Source: Deltaproteobacteria bacterium ADurb.Bin207
Lineage (GTDB): Bacteria; Myxococcota_A; Polyangia; Polyangiales; Polyangiaceae
Length of the DNA: 64,000 nt
NCBI GenBank assembly: GCA_002070115.1
Contig: MWCO01000007.1
Span: 1 to 64,000 of the forward strand
Direction of reading: 5' to 3'
Notes under the pieces: generated by a model
Told to the model about the DNA's origin: nothing
What the model saw: the letters and a program-made list of their open reading frames with translations, nothing else
Database searches by the model: none
Made by a program: the position numbers and the translations under genes
Shown: positions 27,265 through 36,224 of the stretch, in pieces
Layout: every line of letters starts with the position of its first letter
Numbering within the stretch: the stretch's first letter is position 1

Positions 27265-28152
27265 GATTGCCCTCCGATGGTCATCCTCGATGACCGGATG
27301 TTTCGCTTGATCCTCTACGATGAAGCCGTGTCCCATGGAAACGACCGCACGCGGGCAGGCTAAGGGTAGCGCGTCGGGGTGTCAACGCGAGTTGACAGGA
27401 ACCAGCTTTCCTCCGCCTTTCCACGCCTCCTACTCGCCTCCCCGTCGCCGAAGTCACATCCCCTTTCTACCTCGATACCTCCCCCAACCTCACTCACCCC
27501 CCATCAATGCCCTTGCCAATTCACCCACCTCGCAAACCAACGCCACATCCCATGAACATTCCCCAATGCTTTCCGCAGACCGATCCCTGCGCCTCGTCAA
27601 CCCCACGACCATGACACGCCCCAGCACCTACGAACCCCTGCGCCCACAGCACCACGCACCCTTTCTTTCCACAATCGAAAAAGGTCGACGTTCCATCAGC
27701 AGCCAAAATAACCGTGAGCATGGCGTGAGGGGCTGACAAATTTATGTGTAGTTTCAAATAATTACACTAATGTTGCGGGATCCTTCCTGCGCATCCAACC
27801 ATGCGATTCTCGCTCTTGACCCCCCTTGTCGTTGATCAGCGCGCTCCTGGCTTCGAAGTAGCTTCGCACCACGGACTACCGCACCCTGAAGCCACGACTC
27901 ATCGGTGCGAACGTCTCTGAATCCACGGCCAATACGCTTGATTAGGCCTCTGCTTCCCATGGAAAATGGGATGGATGGTCACGCAACACTCTTTCATTCC
28001 CATCGCCCTTGTGTTGCGTTTCGATGTCTCTCGCCCTCATCCACCCAACCCGTTGGCGCTCACGCATGCTGTCCCTTCCCCAACGCTCCTATCACCGCAA
28101 CCAATACGTTTTTCATGACCATCGGGCCGATACGACCCTTGCCCCCTAGACA
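27265..28152. other. Long C-rich non-coding spacer
   Basis: 888 bases without a supportable gene. From about 27400 to 27700 the plus strand is strongly C-rich and purine-poor (for example cctcccccaacctcactcac). An AT-rich palindromic element lies at 27748-27765. The possible frames on either strand are short and low-complexity. The part next to 27264 must include the promoter of the HEAT lipoprotein. Confidence 0.5.
27748..27765 (-). repeat. AT-rich imperfect palindrome, copy 2
   Basis: The 18-mer GTAGTTTCAAATAATTAC sits inside a slightly larger inverted repeat, GTGTA at 27746-27750 and TACAC at 27763-27767. It resembles the copies at 16272 and 35464. It lies 484 bases upstream of the HEAT lipoprotein start in an otherwise gene-free spacer. 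Confidence 0.5.
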
Positions 28153-28872
28153 TCATGCTTCTTGCGCATCTCGCAAATCCGCATCACACGTCAGACAACG
28201 ATCCGGCAAATCGTCCTTGTGATAAACTTCACCACATCGAACACAATACCGAGCATCTCGCTCGAACGTGATCGTTCGCTGACTCGCTCGACAGGACCGC
28301 CCCGTGACCTGAAGCGGCTCGACCACAAGCCCCTCTCCGTCGTCCGACGATGTCTTCGGCAAGGATTGAATCACATCCTTGCTCGCCTTCCATCGTTTGG
28401 GAATCCGTGCGTTGGCTTCTTTGGCCACCCACGCGGCCGCCAAGGGCTGGCTTGCCACGCTGAACGTCATCACTTCGCCTTCCAACTGCACCCGAACCAT
28501 TGCGTCGCGAATCTCCACCTCCCGCATATCACACCATGCAACACGACGATTCACCTTGCCGTCCCGCTCCCAGACTATGCCCGCGTCTCCGACGCGAATG
28601 ACGGTTCCTTCCAGATCTCCCCACAATAGCACCGCGGCAAGCACCGCCGATCCAGCCGCCAATACCCATGGCGCGACGGCCATCGTCGGATTCGTCATCC
28701 ATTGCCCATACAAACCAGCCCCCACACCCAATCCACCCACAATCGTCCCGGCCATCGTGGCGATCGATGCGTTCGAGCGCTCCGGCATGAAACGCCTTTC
28801 CGAACGAACCGCTTTCTTCGATTTGGCCCCCGTGGACTTCTTGCTCTTCGTTGACACTCTCTTGTCCGCCAT
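28153..28872 (-). CDS. Membrane protein with C-terminal zinc ribbon
   Basis: A 239-residue protein. The N terminus is Lys/Ser-rich and cytoplasmic (KSKKSTGAKSKKAVRSERR), followed by two hydrophobic segments (about 38-60 and 68-85), then a PH-like or bPH-type beta-rich region (GTVIRVGDAGIVWERDGKVN) and a C-terminal zinc ribbon (CVRCG ... CLTC). The mix suggests a membrane-linked regulatory or quality-control role, but no family is assigned. It is divergent from the chemosensory-like cluster across a 370-base spacer. Confidence 0.75.
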   Translation of the reverse strand: MADKRVSTKSKKSTGAKSKKAVRSERRFMPERSNASIATMAGTIVGGLGVGAGLYGQWMTNPTMAVAPWVLAAGSAVLAAVLLWGDLEGTVIRVGDAGIVWERDGKVNRRVAWCDMREVEIRDAMVRVQLEGEVMTFSVASQPLAAAWVAKEANARIPKRWKASKDVIQSLPKTSSDDGEGLVVEPLQVTGRSCRASQRTITFERDARYCVRCGEVYHKDDLPDRCLTCDADLRDAQEA

Positions 28873-29242
28873 GCTTCGTCTTCCTCATGCGCGATGTCGA
28901 CCATCCCCCCTGTAGCACGCTTTGCCCTTATGCTGTTCGTCTCTCTCGAACCCAACACAGAAAAGCCGCTCCCCCCGTAATCTCAGGCTCGCGCAAAACT
29001 CAGCATTGGTCCGGACTTCAACCGCCCTTTGTTCGGTACAACCCCTCGGCCACCGCGGCCTGCATCCGTGAGCCTCGGCCCCCCCATTTCGATGGCCTTG
29101 CCAACGACCACCACGCTCGAGAACGATGAGCGCCGTTGCGAAATAGACGAGATCGAATAGGCTCCCCCCACCGGCTTCGATGCTTGAACGAAGCAACGAC
29201 GCTAGCTCCTATCGCTACCAACCCACCATAAGGTACCCAACC
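28873..29242. other. Divergent spacer before the chemosensory-like module
   Basis: 370 bases between two divergent genes. I see no gene, repeat or clear promoter pair. It should carry promoters for both sides. The CheW-like gene has an AAGG ribosome binding site at its right end. Confidence 0.4.
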
Positions 29243-29641
29243 ATGCCACCGTGCGCAGGAATGGTGCTCGACGCAGGAGAATCTTGGTGGTTCGTCTCCG
29301 CCCAAGAAGCGCAATGGATTGCCCCCGCCGAACCTGTTTTGCCCGTTCCAGGCATGGTCCCCCCGGCCATCGGACTCGTGCTGACCGAAGAGCAGGTCGC
29401 TACGGCACTTCAGGTGGGTTCGGCACCCGCCTCCGACATGATCATGTGCATGACCCAAGGGGGACCCGTCGCCTTGTTCGGCGCTCGCGTGGTGGCTACC
29501 GGAGTGTTCGAGCTAACCGAGGGGCAAGTAAAATTCCAAAATAAATCCGCACGCTTACTGGATGTGCGGCAACTCACCTTCGATATCGAGGCCGCCCTGT
29601 GGCGAGCCGCTCGCCTCGGAGAACAAGAGAGGTCCGAATGA
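29243..29641 (+). CDS. Probable divergent CheW-like protein
   Basis: A 132-residue soluble protein from the ATG at 29243. Its beta-rich pattern fits a degenerate CheW fold: an opening strand (SWWFVSAQEAQWI), a central VPPAIGLVLTEEQV segment where CheW has its Gly-rich turn, and a closing ARLLDVRQLTF like the LLDxxxL of CheW. I rely as much on context as on sequence: its stop overlaps the start of an MCP-like gene (ATGA), which overlaps a CheA-like gene. In classical systems CheW couples receptors to CheA. Identity as CheW is an inference. Confidence 0.55.
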   Translation: MPPCAGMVLDAGESWWFVSAQEAQWIAPAEPVLPVPGMVPPAIGLVLTEEQVATALQVGSAPASDMIMCMTQGGPVALFGARVVATGVFELTEGQVKFQNKSARLLDVRQLTFDIEAALWRAARLGEQERSE

Positions 29642-30408
29642 CAAAAGGCGTGCGACGAGGTTGGTTTCGACGAGCCAGACAAACCTCGAAACCTACCGAC
29701 CAGACGGAAGTGGCGAGACTGTGGACAGCACACCTGCGCGCCCACCAATCCGCAAACCATGCCGTCGAACTCACCACACAATTGCTCGCTTCCACCAAAC
29801 GCCAGCAAGTTCTCCTCGACGGTGCTTTGGATCTCATTCGCCAAGCCGCGAATCGCAGCCCCGAAATCCAAGATCCCATCGATCAAGTTGCCCACAACCT
29901 CGACCGCTTACGGCTCATCGCCCTGAATGTCGGTCTCGAAGGAGCACGTCTCGGCGATCCCGCGGGCCACACCCTCATGAACATGGCCGATGAAGTGCGT
30001 TCCTTGACCGAGCGGGCCAACGAAGCCGTACAAGAACTACGCACCGCGTTGGATGATACCCTATCGCTGTGGAATCAAGCCGTTCATCGAACCGAGGAAA
30101 CTCGCCACGCCCACGAAGCGTTGGAAACCCAATTCGGCAGCCTGCAAACCGCCGCCGACAATACCTTACAAGATATTCAACCCATCGGAACACACACACG
30201 CTCCCTGCTCGATATGGATCCCCATACCGCCGTCGCTCTTGCCCGAGTCACCGAACATGCCAAAGAACTCATCCAAGCCCTCGGCTCCCTCGGCGACCAC
30301 GCCAGGCAAGATATCATTCGATCAGCGCTGGGCCCCACCCTCCATCCCCTGCTCCGAGCGCTGCTGCAAATCGCTAACCCATCGAAAATAAAGCCAATCC
30401 GCGAATGA
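29638..30408 (+). CDS. Soluble methyl-accepting-chemotaxis-like protein
   Basis: A 256-residue, almost entirely helical protein with no transmembrane segment or ligand-binding domain. The section around residues 95-125 (RLIALNVGLEGARLGDPAGH, then MADEVRSLTERANEA) clearly echoes the hairpin tip of MCP signalling domains, normally LLALNAAIEAARAGE...VVADEVRKLAE. The flanking helices are short for an MCP. Acidic methylation sites are not obvious, and no CheR or CheB is encoded nearby. The ATG overlaps the CheW-like stop, and its own stop overlaps the CheA-like start, both as ATGA. It probably nucleates a small cytosolic array (inference). Confidence 0.75.
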   Translation: MTKGVRRGWFRRARQTSKPTDQTEVARLWTAHLRAHQSANHAVELTTQLLASTKRQQVLLDGALDLIRQAANRSPEIQDPIDQVAHNLDRLRLIALNVGLEGARLGDPAGHTLMNMADEVRSLTERANEAVQELRTALDDTLSLWNQAVHRTEETRHAHEALETQFGSLQTAADNTLQDIQPIGTHTRSLLDMDPHTAVALARVTEHAKELIQALGSLGDHARQDIIRSALGPTLHPLLRALLQIANPSKIKPIRE

Positions 30409-32420
30409 CCCCGCTGGATCCGGAACTCCGCCGACTATTGATCGAGGAACTGCAAAAACACCTCGATGCTCTGTCTCGCCACGACCTCGACAGCAAAACG
30501 CAACGTCTTGTGCTCCATAGCGTCAAGGGTGCCGCGGGATTGGTGGGAGAAACCGACCTTTCGGATGCGTTTTCCCGGCTCGAACGCTTGGATAATCCAG
30601 CCCATTCCACCCGCCTCGCTCGCACGATCCTCCAGCAAGCCCTGGCGAACCTCAACGCCAATCGCCAAGCCTATCGCGATCCTTGGCCCAACCCCCCCGA
30701 TGATTTATGGATTCATGGTAATTGGAAATGTAAGGATAAATTATATTATTCTGATATGATGGATAGATTGAGGGAGTGGGACCTTTCTCTCTCCTCCGAT
30801 CCGCACGACGGCCTCAAAGATGCGTTGCGGCACTTGCATACCCTGAAAGGGGCCGCCGCCGCCGTGGGAGACGAAGTCATGGCCTGGTTTTGCCATGGCC
30901 TCGAAAGTCATTTGTCACCCTGCCAAAACCCAGAACAAGCCCAGAGCCTGGTCGACCAGATGGAACGATGGCGGCCGGTCCTCGCCGGTCTGTTGACCGA
31001 TCCCACGGCAACCCTTGACCTTCTTCGCGCCAATTCGCCCGGCTCGGTTCCCCACACCCCCCTACCATCCACCGTCGCCTTTGACCCCAGCGCTCATCCG
31101 TGGCTCCAGGTTCCCACCCAAACCCTCGATCTCGTGCTCGAACGGCTTCGGCGTATTCACCGTTCTGCCCGGGAAATGGAGGGGCAAACCGATTTTGCAA
31201 GGAATACGGCACGGCAACTGCGGGATGCCAAACAACGACTGAGCGAATCCCAACGATTAATCGGCCCGCCACGGCCTTGGGGTGCCCCCCTCGCAGCCCT
31301 CCATCATATCGAAAATGCTTCTGAAATCTTGACCTTGGCCGCTTGCCAGCTCGATTCCCTCGCTTCTACGACACGGCGCGGAACGCGAAGCATTCTGCAA
31401 AGCACGACATCATCCCACAATGAACTGCGTGCGGTCCGCCAAGCCACCGTGGCCGTCGTTTTCGACCGTGTGGCCGAAGCGGTCCAAACCATCGCGGAAC
31501 GCTCTTTCAAAAAAGTGCAGGTCGAACAAGTCGGAACCAACACACCCATCGACCGACACGTCGCCAACTCCCTGGTGGATCCCCTTCTGCAACTCGCTCG
31601 CAACGCCGTCGTCCACGGTATCGAATCGCCCGACGTGCGTGCGGCTGTGGGAAAACCCCCCTTTGGTCGAATCCGCCTCTCCGCGGAAATCCGCGGCGCC
31701 CACCTGATCCTACGCGTGGCCGATGATGGGGCAGGAATCGACTTGCAGGCCGTTCGCGCCAAAGCCACCAGCGCCGGACGCTTGCTCGCCGATGCTTCAC
31801 CCCCCCCTTCCGATGAGGCTTTGCTCAACCTGCTATTTCTGCCCGGCATGTCCACCCATCCCAACGTTGACCTGCTCGCGGGACGCGGCATCGGCCTCGA
31901 TATTGCCCTGCACACCATCCGACGACTCGGCGGTACCGTCCGATTGCGCCATCGAAAAGGCCACGGCCTCACCGCCATCGTCGATATTCCCGTGGTGGAA
32001 CGCGGACATGCCCTCGTTTTGTGGGTGCGTTCCGCCCACGACCGCTTCGCCTTGACCGCACGCCACCTGCTCCAAACACACCTCGCCAATCCACACCACC
32101 CCGCGCCCTCCCTCGCGTCGTTGATGGACCCCCAACACCTCGGCCTTCCCGGCAAATTCGTGATCGAAGTCGGAAAATCTATCGATGACGCCATCCGCCT
32201 GACCGTCGACGAGATCGAAGGATTCGAATATGCCCCTGTCCGACCTGTTCCCCCCCTCGTCGCACTCGCCGGACCCTACGTCGGCGTCGTCGTTCATACC
32301 GACGGTCACCCATCCTTGCTAGTCGATGCCTTGCTTGTCGCCGAACGCACGTGGAAAACACCGTATCAGCGGTATTCCACGTTCCCTCCGGTCGAACGTA
32401 AAGAACGAAAAATAAAATAA
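30405..32420 (+). CDS. CheA-like histidine kinase with two Hpt-like domains
   Basis: A 671-residue kinase. Two Hpt-like segments are visible: HSVKGAAGLVG near residue 36 and HTLKGAAAAVG near 144, each with a candidate phosphorylatable His. A linker and helical dimerisation region lead to a GHKL ATPase (about 350-530) with the N-box LLQLARNAVVHG, DDGAGI and GRGIGLDIALH. The C terminus (about 535-660) looks like the CheW-like regulatory domain. An AT-rich patch at 30708-30770, between the two Hpt segments, encodes WKCKDKLYYSDMMDRL and differs from the surrounding codon usage. No CheY-like regulator is encoded in the window. Confidence 0.9.
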   Translation: MTPLDPELRRLLIEELQKHLDALSRHDLDSKTQRLVLHSVKGAAGLVGETDLSDAFSRLERLDNPAHSTRLARTILQQALANLNANRQAYRDPWPNPPDDLWIHGNWKCKDKLYYSDMMDRLREWDLSLSSDPHDGLKDALRHLHTLKGAAAAVGDEVMAWFCHGLESHLSPCQNPEQAQSLVDQMERWRPVLAGLLTDPTATLDLLRANSPGSVPHTPLPSTVAFDPSAHPWLQVPTQTLDLVLERLRRIHRSAREMEGQTDFARNTARQLRDAKQRLSESQRLIGPPRPWGAPLAALHHIENASEILTLAACQLDSLASTTRRGTRSILQSTTSSHNELRAVRQATVAVVFDRVAEAVQTIAERSFKKVQVEQVGTNTPIDRHVANSLVDPLLQLARNAVVHGIESPDVRAAVGKPPFGRIRLSAEIRGAHLILRVADDGAGIDLQAVRAKATSAGRLLADASPPPSDEALLNLLFLPGMSTHPNVDLLAGRGIGLDIALHTIRRLGGTVRLRHRKGHGLTAIVDIPVVERGHALVLWVRSAHDRFALTARHLLQTHLANPHHPAPSLASLMDPQHLGLPGKFVIEVGKSIDDAIRLTVDEIEGFEYAPVRPVPPLVALAGPYVGVVVHTDGHPSLLVDALLVAERTWKTPYQRYSTFPPVERKERKIK

Positions 32421-32438
32421 CGGAAGATGGATGGCCGG

Positions 32439-32753
32439 TTACGCCGCGCGCCCCAACGGCACGATCACAACCAGTCCCGCAGACTCGCAATCCCATACGA
32501 GTTCTTCGATCGACGGCAGGGATGGCATTCCTTCCACACGGCTCTGCAGCTCCTGCGCTGCCGCGTGAAGCTCCAGGCGAGTCGGTATGTTCATCGCTAT
32601 CGGACGCGTCCGACATCGCGCTCGCGCCAAACGATACGCAGCTCGCCCAACACTCCCCGCATCCTCGAGAAGTTGGCGATATTGCAAAGGATCTTCAGAA
32701 AGCCGGCGTAGCCATTCATTCGGGCGCTCGACTTCGTCACGGATGGTTCTCAT
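32439..32753 (-). CDS. Small hypothetical protein
   Basis: A 104-residue protein of unknown function, mostly helical and Arg/Glu-rich (QYRQLLEDAGSVGRAAYRLA, SRVEGMPSLPSIEELVWDC), ending in a short hydrophobic strand (AGLVVIVPLG). The start at 32753 follows GGAGAG, which supports translation. It converges with the CheA-like gene, 18 bases apart, and lies downstream of comEC on the same strand. No link to the chemosensory module can be shown. Confidence 0.6.
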   Translation of the reverse strand: MRTIRDEVERPNEWLRRLSEDPLQYRQLLEDAGSVGRAAYRLARARCRTRPIAMNIPTRLELHAAAQELQSRVEGMPSLPSIEELVWDCESAGLVVIVPLGRAA

Positions 32754-32964
32754 GGCTCGCTCTCCTATCGCTTCTCTCTATCCCAGCAAGCTATATGCCT
32801 ATTCGAGAACGTTCGCAAATAAAGCGCGAAATTGCTCCCTTTCCCCCCCAAATATCCGTCAATCTACCCTTTTCTCACCAAGATTCCCTCGTTTTTCCCT
32901 GATCCCCCTGTCATGCCGCCAAACCCTTCCTTCCCGTCGACACCCAATACGTTGCCTTCGACAA

Positions 32965-35325
32965 TTACGGAGATATCGCGGTCTTCACCCATAACGACTC
33001 CCCATCCGTCTCCCAGCGCACCGCCCCATGAACATCCGAACGAAATACCCGAACTCCTTTTTCTTTCAATAATTTCAATGTGTTAGGTGCGGGGTGGCCG
33101 TAACGATTGCGAACGCCGCTCGTGATGATCGCGTCGCGCGGAGATACCGCATCGACAAACGCGGCCGATGTCGATGTTTTGCTGCCATGGTGGCCCACTT
33201 TCAGCAAATCCGCGTGCAGCACCGACGGCCCCAGCTTCATCAGATCCTCTTCTTGCTCATGCTCCGCATCACCCACAAGCAGCGCGGCTCGTCGGCCATA
33301 CTGCACATGAAGCACGATAGAACTATTGTTGGCGCTTCTCCCAGGCACGATATCCGGACAAGGCCCCAGCACCCGCAGCCTCGCTTGCCCAAAATAAAAA
33401 GCCTTTCCGCATAGTTCGGGGGGGCGTCGCACCATCACACCCCGCGCCCGCAACCCGTCGAGAAGCCCTTGATATACGGGCCCCGCCCCTTGCCGCTCTC
33501 CCTGTCCCGAATCCCAAAACTCCCCTACCGACACCCGAGGCAGCGCCGAGGCCAGCCCGATCACGTGGTCCGGATGAGGGTGGCTGAGAACCGCAAAACT
33601 CAAAACGTTGCGTCGTCGTGCCCGAAGCACCGGAGCCACGACCCTTAACCCAGGGTCCATCGGACTGCCCACAACCCCCCCTCCGTCCACCAACATGCCG
33701 CGACCATCCGGAAAGTCCACCATCACGCTGTCTCCCTGACCCACATCGAGCACCGTGATTCGAAGCCTTCCTTTGGGTTGATGACAAAATACCGCCCAGG
33801 ATTCGAATACCACCCACAACAATCCACCCAACCATGCCCAAAAAAAACGTCGTCGAGGATATAGGAGCAGACAAGCTCCCAGAAGCCCAACCATGACGAG
33901 ATGCCAGTCGGTGGGACGGGGCGTATCGAAAGCCAACACGTCCAACGACGCGGCATTTCTTGCAATCCATCGAACGAAAAGCAGGCTGCCGGATCCGAGC
34001 AACGCCACCCCTCGCTCCGCATCGGGAAATGGAGCCAGCAACAGATGACCCAAACAAGCCGGCAGAGATATCAACTCCCCTACAGGCACCGCCAAACCAT
34101 TGGCCGCCACCCCAACCACCGAAAAGCGCGGCCCAAGCAGGGTCAACCAAGGAAGACAAAACACCGAAGACGATACCGTCGCTGCAACGGGCTCCGCCGC
34201 CCAGCACAGCGGACGAGGCAAACGAGTGAGCCACCGCTGCAAAGGACGAGAACCAACCAACAAACCCGCGGTGGCTCCCGCCGACAACCCAAACGATACG
34301 TCGAAAGCTGCAAGGGGGTCGATCCAAGCCCCCGCCCCCATCGACAGACCAAACGCCCGCAACCCATCGGGGCGACGTCCTAGCGCGCGGGCGCCTAGCA
34401 CCACGGTCGCCATCAAGGCCGCGCGACGCACACTCCCTCCGGAACCGGCGAATTCCGCATACAACCAGGTAAGAGGAATCCCCAGGCCTGCGGCGATTCG
34501 AGCGCTGTCACCGCGCGCCGACAGCCTCTCCACCCGTACGAGCACCGCTTCCAGCAGACGAACGACTCCCATCACCGCAATCAAAATATGAGTGCCCGAT
34601 ACCGCCAACAAATGCGCCAGGCCAGAGAGCCGAAACGCCTCCGCATCTTGCTCGGGCAGATCGTTTTCCCCAAGAACCAGCGCCCGCGCCATCGGCGCCG
34701 CGTCGGACGGATAGGTTGCCTCGATTCGACGACGCGCATGGGTCCTGGCAAGGTCCACCCAGGTGGCAGGATGAAACCAACGTCGGCTCACGCGCTCACC
34801 ATCGATAATGCCCCCACTGAGGGTAGCTCCTTGACCTGCCGCATAGGCCCGACCTCCCTCGACCTCGAAGTTCCTCGGAATTTCTAGCGTTCCCACGCGA
34901 ACGACAACATTCCACCCATCTCCCCGGGCCAGATCATCGAAGGGTGCGTAAAGACGCATGATGGTCCCGGGCAGCACCTTGGCGGAACCTTCGCATTCGA
35001 GATGAATCGCCTCCGCCACAAAACCCAACCGATCCCCTCGACGGCTCGGCGAGGTGATGGGTCGAATCGTTCCGCTGCAAGTTTCCGGAGCACCTAATGC
35101 CTCCCATGCGGCAACACGAGCCTCGTCGTATTGGTTGAGCATGCTGCCAGCTCGATAGGCCGCCAGCGCAAAAAAGAAAAACAACACCACGGTTTGCGTC
35201 ATCGAAAGCCGACGCCATCCAATCACCACGAGACCTATCGCCGCCATGGCCGTAGGCCAGGGGGAACTGGGAGCAAGCTGACCCAAAAACAGCGCGACGC
35301 CTGCTGTGAGAAAAAAATCGAGCAC
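32965..35325 (-). CDS. comEC: DNA-uptake channel protein ComEC/Rec2
   Basis: A 786-residue polytopic membrane protein starting at GTG 35325. It shows the three parts of ComEC: an N-terminal extracytoplasmic OB-like region (about 60-180), the competence domain of multiple helices (LSGLAHLLAVSGTHILIAVM, then a series of hydrophobic segments), and a C-terminal metallo-beta-lactamase-like domain with LDVGQGDSVMVDFPDG, SHPHPDHVIG and VGHHGSKTS. ComEC moves single-stranded DNA across the inner membrane during transformation. Together with the prepilin peptidase it suggests, but does not prove, that the organism has or had natural competence. No comEA or comF lies nearby. Confidence 0.94.
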   Translation of the reverse strand: MLDFFLTAGVALFLGQLAPSSPWPTAMAAIGLVVIGWRRLSMTQTVVLFFFFALAAYRAGSMLNQYDEARVAAWEALGAPETCSGTIRPITSPSRRGDRLGFVAEAIHLECEGSAKVLPGTIMRLYAPFDDLARGDGWNVVVRVGTLEIPRNFEVEGGRAYAAGQGATLSGGIIDGERVSRRWFHPATWVDLARTHARRRIEATYPSDAAPMARALVLGENDLPEQDAEAFRLSGLAHLLAVSGTHILIAVMGVVRLLEAVLVRVERLSARGDSARIAAGLGIPLTWLYAEFAGSGGSVRRAALMATVVLGARALGRRPDGLRAFGLSMGAGAWIDPLAAFDVSFGLSAGATAGLLVGSRPLQRWLTRLPRPLCWAAEPVAATVSSSVFCLPWLTLLGPRFSVVGVAANGLAVPVGELISLPACLGHLLLAPFPDAERGVALLGSGSLLFVRWIARNAASLDVLAFDTPRPTDWHLVMVGLLGACLLLYPRRRFFWAWLGGLLWVVFESWAVFCHQPKGRLRITVLDVGQGDSVMVDFPDGRGMLVDGGGVVGSPMDPGLRVVAPVLRARRRNVLSFAVLSHPHPDHVIGLASALPRVSVGEFWDSGQGERQGAGPVYQGLLDGLRARGVMVRRPPELCGKAFYFGQARLRVLGPCPDIVPGRSANNSSIVLHVQYGRRAALLVGDAEHEQEEDLMKLGPSVLHADLLKVGHHGSKTSTSAAFVDAVSPRDAIITSGVRNRYGHPAPNTLKLLKEKGVRVFRSDVHGAVRWETDGESLWVKTAISP

Positions 35326-35463
35326 GACCCGCGCCGTATCAAGACCTGGGCCACTCGACGTTGCTTGATGATTCCCTTGATTTCATGATCGCAACCGATG
35401 GTACGACTGGCGGTGCGCCACCCCACGAAGCACCCAGAAGCTGGAGTAACAGTAATTTAATGT

Positions 35464-35481
35464 GTAATTTTAGATAGTTAC
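35464..35481 (-). repeat. AT-rich imperfect palindrome, copy 3
   Basis: The 18-mer GTAATTTTAGATAGTTAC has GTAA/TTAC arms like the copies at 16272 and 27748. On the reverse strand it begins TTGTAACTA and could supply the -35 of a comEC promoter, with TTAAAT 17 bases further on. Confidence 0.5.
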
Positions 35482-35489
35482 AAGGATAT

Positions 35490-35520
35490 GGCGGGCGCCA
35501 CCCCCAAATTGGCGCTCGCC
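35490..35520. other. Strong GC-rich inverted repeat
   Basis: GGCGGGCGCCA at 35490-35500 pairs with TGGCGCTCGCC at 35510-35520, an 11-base stem with one G-T pair on one strand, around a 9-base loop. No T-run follows on either strand, so it is not a standard terminator. It directly abuts the AT-rich element. Confidence 0.6.
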
Positions 35521-35736
35521 ACTCAGCACTGCCCCCGCGCCCAAACACCCCAGTTTTCTAAGAATAACTCCGTCATCGGTCGTCATCACCCATTGCCATC
35601 AGCCGTCGATCACTCCTGAGGGGATGGGACAAACCGCAATCGCCGCCGTCGGCTCCACAACCCCGATCCCTTGACCTGACAATTCGACGTCGAGTACGAG
35701 TGCTATCTCCACGCCAAGTCCGGAAGATCAACGCTC

Positions 35737-36204
35737 ATGGATCAAAACCTGCTCCGTTCCTATCTGTCCACGGTTTATGAGATTCCGTCGCCATCGGGTC
35801 TGCTTCGCGTATCGATGGATGGGGATGTGGCCGCGGACCCAAGCTTGCTTCCCGACCCATTGACCAAAACCTTTGCGATTCTGACGGCGTACAACCCACG
35901 TTCGATGCTATTGCCACGACGCGTGAACGAGGCCAGGCATCAGGTCCTTCGGGATCTGTTGATTTTGGGAGTTTATCGGGTGGAGTCGTGCGTGGGATAT
36001 GAAGATGAACCGGAAGGCGTGTGGCGAGAGCCCGCATGGTTCGTCCACAACATGGATCGTGTGGAGGCCGAAGCCTTTGGGCGGGTATTTCGACAGAATA
36101 CGATTGTATGGTCGTCTGGGGGGCGGCCAGAACTGATTGTGACTGATCCGACGTGCGACGAGCTTGGAAAGACGGTGGCCGCGAGTTTTCGGGTTCGAAG
36201 CTGA
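35737..36204 (+). CDS. DUF3293-type protein
   Basis: A 155-residue soluble protein. The segment FAILTAYNPRSMLLPRRVNE and the later AWFVHNMDRVEAEAFGRVFR match the pattern of the DUF3293 family (TAxNP...S...N, then an aromatic/GRxFxQN segment), small proteins of unknown function found widely in Proteobacteria. It is encoded alone, and ends 20 bases before the convergent debranching-enzyme gene. Confidence 0.8.
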   Translation: MDQNLLRSYLSTVYEIPSPSGLLRVSMDGDVAADPSLLPDPLTKTFAILTAYNPRSMLLPRRVNEARHQVLRDLLILGVYRVESCVGYEDEPEGVWREPAWFVHNMDRVEAEAFGRVFRQNTIVWSSGGRPELIVTDPTCDELGKTVAASFRVRS

Positions 36205-36224
36205 AGGGGGTATCTGACGGCGAG

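Larger units (their letters stand above)
35326..35736. other. Divergent spacer with AT-rich element and hairpin
   Basis: 411 bases between comEC and the DUF3293 gene. It holds the AT-rich palindrome at 35464-35481 and, immediately next to it, a strong GC-rich inverted repeat at 35490-35520. In the comEC direction the AT-rich region also contains TTGTAA and TTAAAT separated by 17 bases, a possible promoter. No gene is seen. Confidence 0.5.
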
